In this document: piece by piece, positions 34,967 to 44,971 of the stretch
Layout: each line of letters begins with the position of its first letter
How positions within the stretch are numbered: the first letter of the stretch is position 1
Source: an uncultured Lachnospiraceae bacterium
Lineage (GTDB): Bacteria > Bacillota > Clostridia > Lachnospirales > Lachnospiraceae
Direction of reading: 5' to 3'
Assembly: GCA_910585965.1 (NCBI GenBank)
Contig: CAJUHH010000002.1
Span: 391,890-455,889 of the forward strand
DNA: 64,000 bases
Translations under genes and position numbers: made by a program
The notes under the pieces: generated by a model
The model's input: the letters and a program-made list of their open reading frames with translations, nothing else
Told to the model about the DNA's origin: nothing
Database searches by the model: none

Positions 34967-36907
34967 TTATTGAATGAATTCATAAGCAATATTTTTCCCG
35001 GTTTTTTCCACATAAACATCTATGGATGCTTGAAGTTTGGAAATTAACCCTTCATCTAATATATGTACATATAAATCTTCTTTTGCTCGACTGCATGCAA
35101 CGTAATACATCCTTGTAAATTCATCAGCGGGGTTCTCATCCATCAATTGCGGCTTGGAATAAAGGTCGGCAATTTTAATTTTATCGAACTTATTTGGAGT
35201 AACACTTACAATAACTTTATTCCACTCAAGCCCTTTTGCCTGATGGACAGTCATATATTTACTATTTTCAGAAAAGACCTCAGTAAACAATTTATAAGAT
35301 GTCCCCCAAAAAAGCCCAGTTACAGCAGCTGTTAGCCTCTCATTGTCAAGCTCGTCAAATAACGGAATAGAAAAATCGGGTCCTAAAAACGTTTCTCTAA
35401 AATTTGCAAAATCCGGTTTCTCAATTTCTTTATTGAATTTTTTGATAATTTCACAAGTATAGTTTTGTTCACTGACTTCGCTAAAAACATTATTCGAAAG
35501 CCTATTTATTTGAAATATTGCCCTTGGCGTAATCTTTTGTACATCAATAGTTGCGTATAATTTTAACGCTTGTATAATATCTATAAACGATCCATTAAGG
35601 TGACTCTCCCATAAACTAAAAATAAAACGAAACGCCCTCACCCATGTTACATTATTATGTTCCACTATTTCATCTCTAAGTTGAATTGGAGAATTATAAT
35701 AGGAATTATAAATATTTTTCAATAATTTAGCCTGAGATTCATCAACGCCCTGTATATAATCAAAAGCAGAAGCCCATGCCCTCGTAAGCACTACACCGTC
35801 ACTTTTAAGAATATCTTGAATCGTATTATGGACAACAAGTGAGTTCCCAACAAGAAAGTGGATTTTCTTCGATTCCGACAGCGTTTTTTGGTCCTCTGTA
35901 TCATATGAGCGTTTACTAACTTGTACAACATCTTTGTCTGACTGCCGCAAAAAATTACAAAAGTTTACCACATTTTCAGTAGACCTCCGGTTCCCGTTTA
36001 TAACATATTCGTTTACACCCCGATCGCCTTCAATAGAAAAATTTCTAAAGTCAGTTGGTTGTGCTCCTTGGAAACTATAGATTGACTGTGCTATATCACC
36101 TACAATCCCTACTATAGTGGATTTTTTACCAAGTAGCTTTATAATTAAGGTCTGGAGTGGGTTTGTATCCTGAAACTCATCAACGAATATAAAAGGAAAC
36201 TTTACTCGTGTAGCATATAATGCCGTTGGGTTACTTTCAAGAATTCTATATCCAAAATAAAGAATCTCATTATGTGTTAACTTTCTTACTTCCGACCACA
36301 TGTATTTTTTCAGTGGTACAACATGTTGTTCATTAATTTTAGAGGGCACCTTAAGTCCTATACAGCGAGGCGTTCCCTTAGTAATTGATGAAACAAACGC
36401 ATCATTATTAACTTCTACTTCGCTCATGGCTTTTTTACTATATCCAAACTCATCATCTGAGAATTCAGTGGAGCTCGCTTTTCGGATGAAATCATAAATT
36501 TCATTTTTATCAACACCGTGCAAAATCCCTAATCCCTCAACCTGAGAGGAGATTTTTCCTTTGCTGCTCACTTCTATTCCAAAATCGGATTCCATGATAC
36601 CTCTAAGATCCTGCTGAAATGGCTGAATTATATGTGCAATAATGAAGCCGTGGATAGTATATACTTCAACAAGCTCCGTGAACTTATCGAGGCGTCGTTT
36701 AATCTCATCGACTGCTGCGTTTGTGTAGGTAACGCATAGGACCTTTCGCATTCGACTTTGTGTTATTAGTGAATTCGTTGCAATTATATTTTTTATATTC
36801 TCAACCAGAAAATGTGTTTTACCTGCCCCTGGACCTGCATATACTTTAGCATGTTTTCCTAACTGTTCAGGTGTGAAAATGTCGCCAGATGTCATTTCAG
36901 TAGCCAT
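34967..36907 (-). CDS. gajB: GajB-like UvrD/PcrA family helicase (Gabija)
   Basis: A 646-residue superfamily 1 helicase. Walker A G-P-G-A-G-K-T is at residues 25-31, motif Ia is T-Y-T-N-A-A-V-D-E-I, motif II is V-D-E-F-Q-D-T-N-P-L, and the late helicase motif V-H-Q-A-K-G-L-E-W is present. It overlaps the OLD-nuclease gene by 16 bases and is translated after it. UvrD-type helicase plus OLD nuclease is the Gabija anti-phage pair, in which GajB senses or processes DNA and GajA cuts it. It is longer than the roughly 500-residue GajB I recall, so a subtype is possible. AT-rich codon use. Confidence 0.82.
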   Translation of the reverse strand: MATEMTSGDIFTPEQLGKHAKVYAGPGAGKTHFLVENIKNIIATNSLITQSRMRKVLCVTYTNAAVDEIKRRLDKFTELVEVYTIHGFIIAHIIQPFQQDLRGIMESDFGIEVSSKGKISSQVEGLGILHGVDKNEIYDFIRKASSTEFSDDEFGYSKKAMSEVEVNNDAFVSSITKGTPRCIGLKVPSKINEQHVVPLKKYMWSEVRKLTHNEILYFGYRILESNPTALYATRVKFPFIFVDEFQDTNPLQTLIIKLLGKKSTIVGIVGDIAQSIYSFQGAQPTDFRNFSIEGDRGVNEYVINGNRRSTENVVNFCNFLRQSDKDVVQVSKRSYDTEDQKTLSESKKIHFLVGNSLVVHNTIQDILKSDGVVLTRAWASAFDYIQGVDESQAKLLKNIYNSYYNSPIQLRDEIVEHNNVTWVRAFRFIFSLWESHLNGSFIDIIQALKLYATIDVQKITPRAIFQINRLSNNVFSEVSEQNYTCEIIKKFNKEIEKPDFANFRETFLGPDFSIPLFDELDNERLTAAVTGLFWGTSYKLFTEVFSENSKYMTVHQAKGLEWNKVIVSVTPNKFDKIKIADLYSKPQLMDENPADEFTRMYYVACSRAKEDLYVHILDEGLISKLQASIDVYVEKTGKNIAYEFIQ

Positions 36908-38922
36908 GTCAAACCCTCCTGAATATAGCGTGGGACCACTAACTTTGATGAGCCATCTTCGTTCATAAGTGTCTTGTCTGTCAATATTTCCAAAGCCACA
37001 TCACCCTTCTTATCCTTTGCATAATGCAGAAATATTTCTGCAAATATCAATTTTTCATAATCAGGAGCCAGTTCTGGAGAAGCGTCTACTCTAGATTTAT
37101 ATGCATCAAGAAATTTCTTAATGGTTTTACGCGAACGTCCATCTACTTCATCAATATGTGCCTCCCAAGCGGTTAAGTTGAAGCCATACTTATCAAAAAA
37201 CCCACTTATCGTATTGCTAATTGCTTTCTTAAATACCGTTGTAGCGACATTTTCATTCGCCATATTTGCGAGGAAAAATTCGTCTTCAAATGTTCTTCCA
37301 CCCATAGACTGCGTAAAGATGTGAAAATTTTCAATAGGAAATCTCTTTTTTAAGTCGGCAATATGCGTTGGTTCATCGCTTTCATACTCAGAATAGCTTC
37401 GCAGATTACCATCTCCATCAAAATCTATCCATTTGAAATCTTTGTCGGTAATACATAGTACTTTTTTCTTAACGGCATTCCCGTTAAAAAGTTCTACGAA
37501 ATACTGGAAGTGTTTTCCGCCAATTTCAACAATTGAGATATGTTCGTCTTCATAGGGACAACCGCATATCTCCATAAACAGTGGTACTAAAAGTTTCTCA
37601 GCAATTCCTTCTACCAGAATGACTCTATCGGAGAATAGCATGTCTGACCGTGTAACATCAAGAAATTTTGCGAGATGAGCTTTTGCCTCAGCTTTAATTG
37701 TTGTCCCATCTTTATCAGCAAACTGTTCCAGCAAACTTTGCTGAGTGCAATCCGAAGCATCCCCTTCGCGATTATAAGCAAGCATAAACATGTTGTCTAT
37801 ACCTGCAACGGCAGAAATATTGCTTGAATGTGTTGTAACAAAAATCTGTTGATTTAAGCCGTTAATATTATCTAAGTCTCTTAGATACTTAAATAGCTTA
37901 TACTGCATCGCTGGATGAAGATGAGCTTCAGGCTCCTCCAAACAAAGGATGCGGAAGTCTTTTCCCGGTCGAATTTCTGTTAATTTGATTAGCATGTAAA
38001 TATTAATCAAATTATTATAACCAAGACCGTTGTTTTGCAGAGGTAGTGTATATCCACTTTTTGTATCTTTTACTTCTGTAGTATAGGTATCTGCCAAGGA
38101 AAAATTTGCATGAACCGCTGATGCAATTGATACATTACCTTTCGCAAGACCAATCGCATTTTTTTCATTCTCAAATAAAGTAGCCAGCTTGGTAATAGAT
38201 GGAGACAACAATTTTTCAATCCCTTCGGATATATCATGTTTAAATTTGTCAAAGGCAGCTACATTATCCGTATTCTTCGTGAAAGAAATAATTTCCCGCT
38301 TTGTTTCCTTTCTTACTTCTTCACTTGTGCGTTCTGCCCCAATAAATCGAATGTCAAAAACATCTGTTACGGCTTTCTGTTCAGCTTTTGTATCACTAAT
38401 TCCATTTGTGTAATTCCATGAATAGTGCTTCTCTACAAAGCGTTTTAGTACCAACAAATAAGTCTCAAAGTCTTTTGCGTCATTTGTAACAGTCTTTTTA
38501 TATTCTTCCAAAAATTTTGCATCCAGAGAGTAAACCGCCCTTATACGCGCAGCAATATTATATTCGACAACTCCGTCATGTTCCTGTCTGTTCTCAGCGA
38601 ATTCCTTTATACCTAAAAATGGCAACAGCCTAATAATACTCTCATCGTCGGTATCGTTTTCACAAATTCTGTGACAAATACCGTATTCGATCATAATACT
38701 TGGTGCAGTCTCCAAGTACAATTTAGAATACTGTAAAAGATTATTTTTATTAAAATCATCTATTGAAATATCAGAAGGAGATTTTAAAAGATTAATAGCA
38801 TAGAGAAGCCCCGTCTTTCCGGAATTATTTGCTCCAATAATAACGTTTAAACCTCTATGAAATTCCATTGTAAAATCAGCAAAATTCCTATAATTTTGAA
38901 TATGAATTTTATTTATATACAT
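36892..38922 (-). CDS. gajA: GajA-like OLD family ATPase/TOPRIM nuclease (Gabija)
   Basis: A 676-residue protein. An ABC-type ATPase domain has Walker A G-A-N-N-S-G-K-T at residues 30-37 and a later C-L-E-E-P-E-A-H-L-H-P Walker B followed by the T-T-H-S-S H-loop. A C-terminal TOPRIM domain has the Glu in I-L-V-E-G and the Asp pair in I-T-D-K-D. These are the OLD (overcoming lysogenisation defect) class features. With the helicase it forms a probable defence operon. AT-rich compared with the host genes, and bracketed by repeats. Confidence 0.85.
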   Translation of the reverse strand: MYINKIHIQNYRNFADFTMEFHRGLNVIIGANNSGKTGLLYAINLLKSPSDISIDDFNKNNLLQYSKLYLETAPSIMIEYGICHRICENDTDDESIIRLLPFLGIKEFAENRQEHDGVVEYNIAARIRAVYSLDAKFLEEYKKTVTNDAKDFETYLLVLKRFVEKHYSWNYTNGISDTKAEQKAVTDVFDIRFIGAERTSEEVRKETKREIISFTKNTDNVAAFDKFKHDISEGIEKLLSPSITKLATLFENEKNAIGLAKGNVSIASAVHANFSLADTYTTEVKDTKSGYTLPLQNNGLGYNNLINIYMLIKLTEIRPGKDFRILCLEEPEAHLHPAMQYKLFKYLRDLDNINGLNQQIFVTTHSSNISAVAGIDNMFMLAYNREGDASDCTQQSLLEQFADKDGTTIKAEAKAHLAKFLDVTRSDMLFSDRVILVEGIAEKLLVPLFMEICGCPYEDEHISIVEIGGKHFQYFVELFNGNAVKKKVLCITDKDFKWIDFDGDGNLRSYSEYESDEPTHIADLKKRFPIENFHIFTQSMGGRTFEDEFFLANMANENVATTVFKKAISNTISGFFDKYGFNLTAWEAHIDEVDGRSRKTIKKFLDAYKSRVDASPELAPDYEKLIFAEIFLHYAKDKKGDVALEILTDKTLMNEDGSSKLVVPRYIQEGLTWLLK

Positions 38923-38960
38923 ATCTGCCTCCGAACAAATTATTTTCCATAAAATGAATA

Positions 38961-39350
38961 TTATCCTTGTGTTAAAATTATCCTATTCTCCGCCTCCTTA
39001 TAAGCCATTTTGAGAGTGGTGATTGGAACAATATCGCCTTTACCACTTCCTCGGCTGATAAAGTACATCTCAAAAAGTAGGGCTATCATAGTCAATTGTT
39101 AGGGAATACGCACATTCTTTTAATTGCATTAGCTCGCCGAACGAATCTTTATTCGGGGCATACATAAGAAGCCCCTCCGAAAATCCAATATTCCTGTGAG
39201 CCTCAATTAGCAAAGCAGGTAACTCATCATCTATTTTATACATATCCCCATGCATTAGAAGTCGAGGGGCAAACGTATAATATTAAAATCTTCTATGTTG
39301 CTGTCAGTATGCTCAACATAGTCTTCTGTATAGGGAAGCATTTCATCTAC
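38961..39350 (-). pseudogene. Decayed gene remnant upstream of gajA
   Basis: Three consecutive pieces in different frames read as one protein if single-base shifts are placed near 39265 and at a five-T run near 39078. The pieces include Y-T-E-D-Y-V-E-H-T-D, H-G-D-M-Y-K-I-D-D-E-L and M-Y-F-I-S-R-G-S-G-K-G-D-I-V-P. I do not recognise the family. No functional start or ribosome binding site remains. Confidence 0.5.
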
Positions 39351-39754
39351 CCCAATAGCCTATTTTTAGCATATCACCAACATTGAAATTAATAAAGATT
39401 TATTTCACAGATTTATTTCAGGAAGCCGAGAAACTATGAAATACAAATCAAGCTTCATGATTTAGACAACTTTATCCCCGGATGACAAAGTCAGGGATTT
39501 TTCTGAAGGTTTGGCAACCATTTGGAAGGTACACGGCTTCCGCGAAGGGAGCACTCGGCTGACCATCACGTTTTGTTATTAGTTTATCGAAGCGCTGGAG
39601 GCTCCTTTTGACCGGACGATTTTTGAGAGACGCAGCGCGTATGCCTGCACCGCACTTGTAGCCTACTGCGCAACCTTTCACAATTTAGGTGACTTGCTTA
39701 AAAAGAGTATCTGGAGAGGATAATCATAGGCCCCGGGGATACTTACTCAAAAAA

Positions 39755-39787
39755 ATAGGGATGGTCTTAATTGTGATTTTAGCCCTA
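39755..39787 (+). repeat. Degenerate direct repeat flanking the Gabija locus, right copy
   Basis: Matches 34773-34805 at 29 of 33 positions. Both copies would encode a similar hydrophobic stretch (I-G-M-V-x-I-V-x-L-A-L), so they may derive from the end of one coding sequence. Confidence 0.6.
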
Positions 39788-39991
39788 GGAACCAAGAACT
39801 GGACAAAATGTAAAATGACAGGGGCAGGATATGAACAGTCGGGGGTTCAGAATCCAACTTTTTTCATTTTTTCACACACAAATTTTCACTTTTTGGAAAC
39901 GCCGTCCAACAAGAACGCCCCTGTCATGGTGGACATGGGGGTTCAGATTGCATATGGTAGATCAACGTCAGGCGAATAGCTAGATATGACA

Positions 39992-40051
39992 TTTTACTTG
40001 TTTTACATTATTCTACTCATTTTACCTTATTTTACTTGAGTTATTTGTTTT
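39992..40051 (+). repeat. Second phased TTTTACTTR array
   Basis: Six to seven units of the same 9- to 10-base motif seen beside attL, in the same orientation and preceded by a similar T-A-G-x-x-x-G-A-T-A-T-G segment. Together the arrays bracket the Gabija region. Confidence 0.65.
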
Positions 40052-40445
40052 GCGCAATCGTTAGAAAATGTTCTGTATTAAAACACAAGTACAAACATAA
40101 AAAGCATAAAAAGCCCCGTCCAAATGGGCGGGAAATTTCTTTTTAAACGTCATCTTTTATGGAGGCCGCTTCATATTAAATGTGTTGTCTTTTTCTTCCT
40201 TCTGGTCGTACTGACGTTTGTGCTGATCTTCTCTTGCAGAGATTTTCACTGATTATATGCAATTATTTTAGTATTCTGTGCCACGATAATCAGCAATCTC
40301 ATATTTAGCGTAGAAAAGATACCACAGAATAAACCGACAATCAGGGAGTATCGGCATCATTTGCGTTTTCAACAACGGTTTTCATTAAGCGTATTCCGCA
40401 GAAAGGGCATCATGCTTCGCCAAGCGGATAAATTTTTCTACATTT

Positions 40446-41885
40446 TTACATTTCATAACAGTTATCATTTTCTAAAACCACCCACTTTATTTCCTCCACC
40501 CCATTTCCGTAATCGTTATCTTGCTCATATCTTCCAAATTTTATTATCTCACGGCTTGTGCCATTACTCTGATTAAAATCACCAGATTCCTTATTACTGT
40601 CCCCCATAAAAACGGGAAAACCAAAGTAAACTGTTTCCGTAAGATTCAACACAGTGTGTGATCCATAATGCCAACTGGTACTACCATTTGCTCTTTTTGA
40701 TACAGAATCGGATACTTTGACTTTGAAGACAACGTCGGTTATATCATCCATAGTTCCATCAAGAGTAAAACCGCGATTAAATATACGCAAAATCCCACTG
40801 TCCCCCGGTTCAAGAAATAAGGTGGAGACTCCAACTGTGACATTTTTACCGTTGATTTTCAAGGATTCAGGAGAAACTGCAATCATGGTGTCGCGGTTAT
40901 TGATAACATCAAAATCAATCTCAAAGAAATTGTCATCCGTCCCTAAATAGTTACGAGTTGCTTCCAACCCTGAAAAATAAAATTCTATGTATCCATCCGT
41001 ATAAACCATCCTGTTTTCAATATAATATGTTTCCCTTATCTCTGCATCTAAGTATTCCTTTTGTGACACATAGCTGCTTAAAGAAAGATATTTAGCCGTA
41101 TAGGAATACTGATCAACTTGTTGGTTGATAAGTCCATTGCTTTTCCATGCTGTACAGGATACTAAATTTCTAAAAAAATTGTATTTATTTTCGAATGTGA
41201 TGACCAAAGGGTTGTCAGTAAATCCATCACGATAGTCATAATATGTCCTTTTTACCGGATTTCCTTTCTTATCGTACTCGTATTCAGCCCGATAATATGT
41301 TGTCCCGTCTGAACGAAATCCAGTTTCACTGATTTTATTTCCAATCTCATCATACTCATACTGAGTCTGACCTAAGTAGCCTCCATCTGCATCATAACTT
41401 AACTCGGAAACAATATTCCCAAATTGGTCGCATACATACTCGCATCTGTATAAACTATCATACGCCTCAAAAATAATCTTCTCAGCCAAAACACCGTTAC
41501 TGTATTTATTAGTCTCACAGTACTGATTCTCCATAGAGTCTGTGAGAATTTCTTTTATGCAGAGTCCATCTTCATTATATGTGTAAGTATAAGAACTACC
41601 GTTCAAAAAGTTTTTTTCCACCATTACATACGTTCTGTTGCGAAGATAAGCAATACTACTGCATATGATCACAATAATAAGTATAAAAACAACGCCTATG
41701 GCTAAAAAGATTTTAACCTTTCCAGACTTTTTGCCACTTTTATCATTGATTAGATTTTTGCTATCAGAAATCTCGCTACTATCTGTGGAAAGTACAGTAG
41801 ACTGACTACGATCAATGGAGCTGCCGCAAAACGGACAATATACCCATTCGTCCGGAAGTTTCTTCCCACAATTCATACAAAACAT
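40446..41885 (-). CDS. Zinc-ribbon membrane protein with YD-like repeats, C-terminally truncated
   Basis: A 479-residue protein. An N-terminal zinc ribbon (C-x-x-C, residues 3-21) and one membrane helix (about 53-75) are followed by Y-x-Y-N-E/D-x-x-G repeats resembling YD/RHS units (about 95-240). The C-terminus I-K-F-G-R-Y-E-Q-D-N-D is the start of a DUF6273-type domain that stops almost at once, so about 100 residues appear lost. It is presumably an envelope protein with an outside repeat domain. Function unknown. Confidence 0.7.
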   Translation of the reverse strand: MFCMNCGKKLPDEWVYCPFCGSSIDRSQSTVLSTDSSEISDSKNLINDKSGKKSGKVKIFLAIGVVFILIIVIICSSIAYLRNRTYVMVEKNFLNGSSYTYTYNEDGLCIKEILTDSMENQYCETNKYSNGVLAEKIIFEAYDSLYRCEYVCDQFGNIVSELSYDADGGYLGQTQYEYDEIGNKISETGFRSDGTTYYRAEYEYDKKGNPVKRTYYDYRDGFTDNPLVITFENKYNFFRNLVSCTAWKSNGLINQQVDQYSYTAKYLSLSSYVSQKEYLDAEIRETYYIENRMVYTDGYIEFYFSGLEATRNYLGTDDNFFEIDFDVINNRDTMIAVSPESLKINGKNVTVGVSTLFLEPGDSGILRIFNRGFTLDGTMDDITDVVFKVKVSDSVSKRANGSTSWHYGSHTVLNLTETVYFGFPVFMGDSNKESGDFNQSNGTSREIIKFGRYEQDNDYGNGVEEIKWVVLENDNCYEM

Positions 41886-42118
41886 ACATCTATCCTCCTT
41901 TCAAAATGTTGAGCGATCTCAGAAACTTTTTAAAGTCCATATTTCCGCACTTTTTTGTTTCTCTTTTTATCCCGTTCTCTAACACATACGACAAAATGTG
42001 CATGTACATATAATAGCCATAAGCATCAACCACCATATGCACCCCTTGTAGTCAGGGAAGTGTCCTACGCCGTATACGCACAGAATATGGCAGGGGTTTG
42101 TTTCACTTTTTCTACCTT

Positions 42119-43963
42119 TTATTTTGTTCTCTGTAATTCCGTGACATTGTCGCCATAATATACATCAATATGATCGGAATCTATAATTTTCACAGTAAAG
42201 GCGGCAGTACTGGTGGACATGAAACTGGTACATTCAAGCCTATAATCATCACCATCTGCATAAAAAGCATAAGTATCAGACGGGCTGAAGAAATTGCAGT
42301 TTGTCCCGTCAAAGGCTACAATTGCGCCCGGTTGCGCCTGCCCGAAACCGTAGCTGCCGACACTTTTCCACTTGCCCTCAATGGAGAAATTATTCATGGT
42401 AATATAGGTTTTTTCTGTTATTTGATGCGACTGATTGGATTGTTCCATCAAATCGTCTGCGTTTCCCACTCCAGCTTGTGGGAAAGCATCATCAAAAGCT
42501 GTATTTAAGAAATAATAACTGCGGTAATAACCGTTGTCTTTGTAAACCAGTGAGTATCCGTCTGAAAACGGGCATACACTGTCATATCCGGAATCTATCA
42601 CTTCACCTTCCAATGTTATATAAATGCCGAAATTACCGGTTCTGGCTGCCTGATAATATAAAGGATTGCTTTCATCTGTCAAAACAAAGCAATTCTCCGA
42701 AACATACCCTCGGCCATAGCTGTCCCAGGAGAGGTTTCTATATGCATCAGGATATTTTATTGGCGAGAATATCTGGTTTCCGTTTTCGTCAATCACGGTA
42801 AGATAAGGTGCTCCATCCGGATTTCTGATCGCCAGAACGCAGTATCCGTTCAAGAAGGAAGTGGGGTAGCGCACAAAGTTATATTGTGAACAATCAATGG
42901 TAATATTTTCCCCATCATTTGTAAATCCTTTCAAATTCGAATCATACCAGAAAGCATCCATAAGAGTTTTTCGATTTTCTTTGCTCCACATTTTATATAT
43001 TTCGACAGCAGAATCATGCTTCGAAATTTCTATTGTTTCACCCGTAAATATGTTTATTAATAAATGGCTGTTTTCATAGGATATACTACAAGTCCCATCA
43101 TTTAAATTTGCGTTTACATTACGACTGGGTTCAAAAAGCGGTGTTGCATCGGGATTCATTATTGTAATAAAATTACCTGTCTCTTCAAACGTATTAATCT
43201 TGGCTCTTATTTCAAAATATCCATTAAATTCTTCACGGCTAGTATAGCTATTTCCGGTTCCATATGATAAATATAAAGATTCTACGCTATCGGAGCCGTA
43301 TATTTCTTCAAAATATTTAATGCCATCATCCTGCATGCTCCATATTACTTCTCCTTCTGTATTGACCAAAAAAATATTCTCGTCAATTGAGAGTAGCGAA
43401 ACGCCGTTATGAAAGTTTGTATACTCATAGTCTTTGGTTTCCAATTTCGTAAAGTAAAGCACCTCGCCAGAAGTGTTAATCAACATGATGTAGCGATTAT
43501 TTGTAGCTATTCCAGGTTGCTCCGCAACCGTAATCCACGCCACACCCTCGCTAAAACTTATGGCATCTGTGATTGCCATGTCTCTTGTTACATTGTTTAG
43601 CTCTGGGTAGTCCCAGAAATTGGAAGTTTCTTCCGATTGCGTAGCATCAAATTCCTCATCGCCTGACATGTAGTTCAAAAACTCCTCGTAAATTTCGTAA
43701 CTTATTTCTCCGGTAGCGACCTTGGACTCAATATCCTGCTTGTTGAGAATCCCTGAAGACCACAGATTCACCAGTTCATCGACAGAATAGCCCTCGGCAT
43801 CGGATTCTTTGGATACTACTTCATCCACGGGTTGTGTTGAAGTACTTTCTACCGTTGACGTAGGCGGCATCGGCGCTGCGGTCGAATCACCACTGCTCCC
43901 GCATCCACACAGTCCGAGCGTCAGCCCACCGGCCAACAAAATTACCATAAATCTTTTCTTCAT
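42119..43963 (-). CDS. Lipoprotein with WG-repeat-like beta domain
   Basis: A 614-residue protein with a lipoprotein signal (lipobox L-C-G-C, Cys at residue 21) and a Thr/Ser-rich linker. Repeated segments of the type G-V-A-W-I, L-I-N-T-S-G-E-V-L-Y and L-V-N-T-E-G-E-V-I-W-S resemble WG/propeller-like repeats. A domain at the end (T-Y-A-F-Y-A-D-G-D-D-Y-R-L-E-C) is lipocalin- or DUF5640-like. It should sit on the outer face of the membrane. Function unknown. An AGGAGG-like site precedes the start. Confidence 0.75.
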   Translation of the reverse strand: MKKRFMVILLAGGLTLGLCGCGSSGDSTAAPMPPTSTVESTSTQPVDEVVSKESDAEGYSVDELVNLWSSGILNKQDIESKVATGEISYEIYEEFLNYMSGDEEFDATQSEETSNFWDYPELNNVTRDMAITDAISFSEGVAWITVAEQPGIATNNRYIMLINTSGEVLYFTKLETKDYEYTNFHNGVSLLSIDENIFLVNTEGEVIWSMQDDGIKYFEEIYGSDSVESLYLSYGTGNSYTSREEFNGYFEIRAKINTFEETGNFITIMNPDATPLFEPSRNVNANLNDGTCSISYENSHLLINIFTGETIEISKHDSAVEIYKMWSKENRKTLMDAFWYDSNLKGFTNDGENITIDCSQYNFVRYPTSFLNGYCVLAIRNPDGAPYLTVIDENGNQIFSPIKYPDAYRNLSWDSYGRGYVSENCFVLTDESNPLYYQAARTGNFGIYITLEGEVIDSGYDSVCPFSDGYSLVYKDNGYYRSYYFLNTAFDDAFPQAGVGNADDLMEQSNQSHQITEKTYITMNNFSIEGKWKSVGSYGFGQAQPGAIVAFDGTNCNFFSPSDTYAFYADGDDYRLECTSFMSTSTAAFTVKIIDSDHIDVYYGDNVTELQRTK

Positions 43964-44284
43964 CTTTCACTTTTCCTCCCAGTGTTTGTCTTATCAGTCA
44001 AAAAACCGCCCTAGCGGGTCGGATGTAACATTTTTGAAAAATTATTAACTCTTTTGGCAGATATTTTATGGTCAACAAGGGTAATGTGTGGTAAAACGTT
44101 CCTCAAAAGTGGACGAACCACTAAAATATGTTTGGACAATACCGGAAAAGAGCCATAAAATGCCCCTTATGTGCCTTGAACGCAGGGGCAAAATATGCTA
44201 AAATAAAACAGACTTTCAAGTTTGTTACATCCTAATCTGTGAGCTTTATACTTATTGCAAAAACAGATTAGGAGGGAATGTATT
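43964..44284 (+). promoter_or_regulatory. Upstream region of the tyrosine recombinase: promoter and RBS hairpin
   Basis: TTGAAC (44176-44181), a 17-base spacer and TAAAAT (44199-44204) form a likely promoter. In the leader, CCTAATCTG (44231-44239) pairs with CAGATTAGG (44264-44272), whose end overlaps the TTAGGAGGG ribosome binding site. Translation could be held back by this hairpin. Nothing else is seen in the gap. Confidence 0.55.
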
Positions 44285-44857
44285 ATGGCAACAACTGAAC
44301 CAATCCGAGACCAGTCCCAACTTCATGCTTTAGCGGATTATTTTTTGCAGAAGGGGGAATTTAGGAACTATACGCTGGTGGTGCTTGGCACTTGTACGGC
44401 ATTACGAATCAGCGACTTATTAGGAATCTGCTGGTCAGAGATTTATGACGCGGAACAGGATCGCTTCAAGGTACACGTCAAAATTACAGAACAAAAAACC
44501 GGCAAGGCAAAATTGATTGCCCTGAACGAACAGGCCATTGATGCGCTGCGGCTGTACTACCCACACAGCCACAGCGATTTTGTTTTTGCAAACAACCGCA
44601 AAAATGCGCGTCCAATCAGTCGGGTGCAGGCGTGGCGAATTCTACAGGACGCAGCTACAGAATTAGGCTTGGATGGCAACCTCGGCTGTCATAGTCTCAG
44701 AAAGACTTGGGGATATCATGCATGGACAAGTGGAAACGTGTCACCCATAATCATTACGGAAATTTATAACCATAGCAGCTATGAGGTCACGAAACGTTAC
44801 CTCGGTGTGGCGCAGGACGATCTGGACAAAGCATATCTGGAGATGCGGCTGTTCTAG
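44285..44857 (+). CDS. Short tyrosine-type recombinase/integrase
   Basis: A 190-residue protein starting behind AGGAGG. The catalytic set is visible: Arg in A-L-R-I-S-D (residue 41), H-x-x-R in C-H-S-L-R-K-T-W, a later His in Y-N-H-S-S and the nucleophile Tyr in T-K-R-Y-L-G. It is a bare catalytic domain without an N-terminal arm-binding domain, as in small XerC-like integrases. It is unlikely to have made the present att sites, which have serine-recombinase geometry; it may act in resolution or belong to a nested module. Confidence 0.85.
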   Translation: MATTEPIRDQSQLHALADYFLQKGEFRNYTLVVLGTCTALRISDLLGICWSEIYDAEQDRFKVHVKITEQKTGKAKLIALNEQAIDALRLYYPHSHSDFVFANNRKNARPISRVQAWRILQDAATELGLDGNLGCHSLRKTWGYHAWTSGNVSPIIITEIYNHSSYEVTKRYLGVAQDDLDKAYLEMRLF

Positions 44858-44971
44858 GTTTCTGTTCTTTCCAGTTCTCAAACACCCAATAATTGTCCTC
44901 TGCACTATAGAGGGACGGGTGGCGATAATGGCTACCCGGCGGCTCAATAGACCAGAAGGAGGAATATAGGG

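Larger units (their letters stand above)
39351..40445. other. Stretch without an intact gene
   Basis: This 1.1-kb region holds the right degenerate direct repeat and the second TTTTACTTR array. It also has short minus-strand coding-like scraps (39472-39681 and 40085-40440), one containing C-P-F-C-G. Frames are short and have no ribosome binding sites. It reads as accumulated debris of earlier insertions. Confidence 0.55.

Noticed and set aside
44285..44857. Tyrosine recombinase as the integrase of the whole 29-kb element
   Set aside because: The att sites show a two-base core with symmetric arms, which fits serine recombinases; tyrosine integrases use longer cores. The gene is also far from either end.
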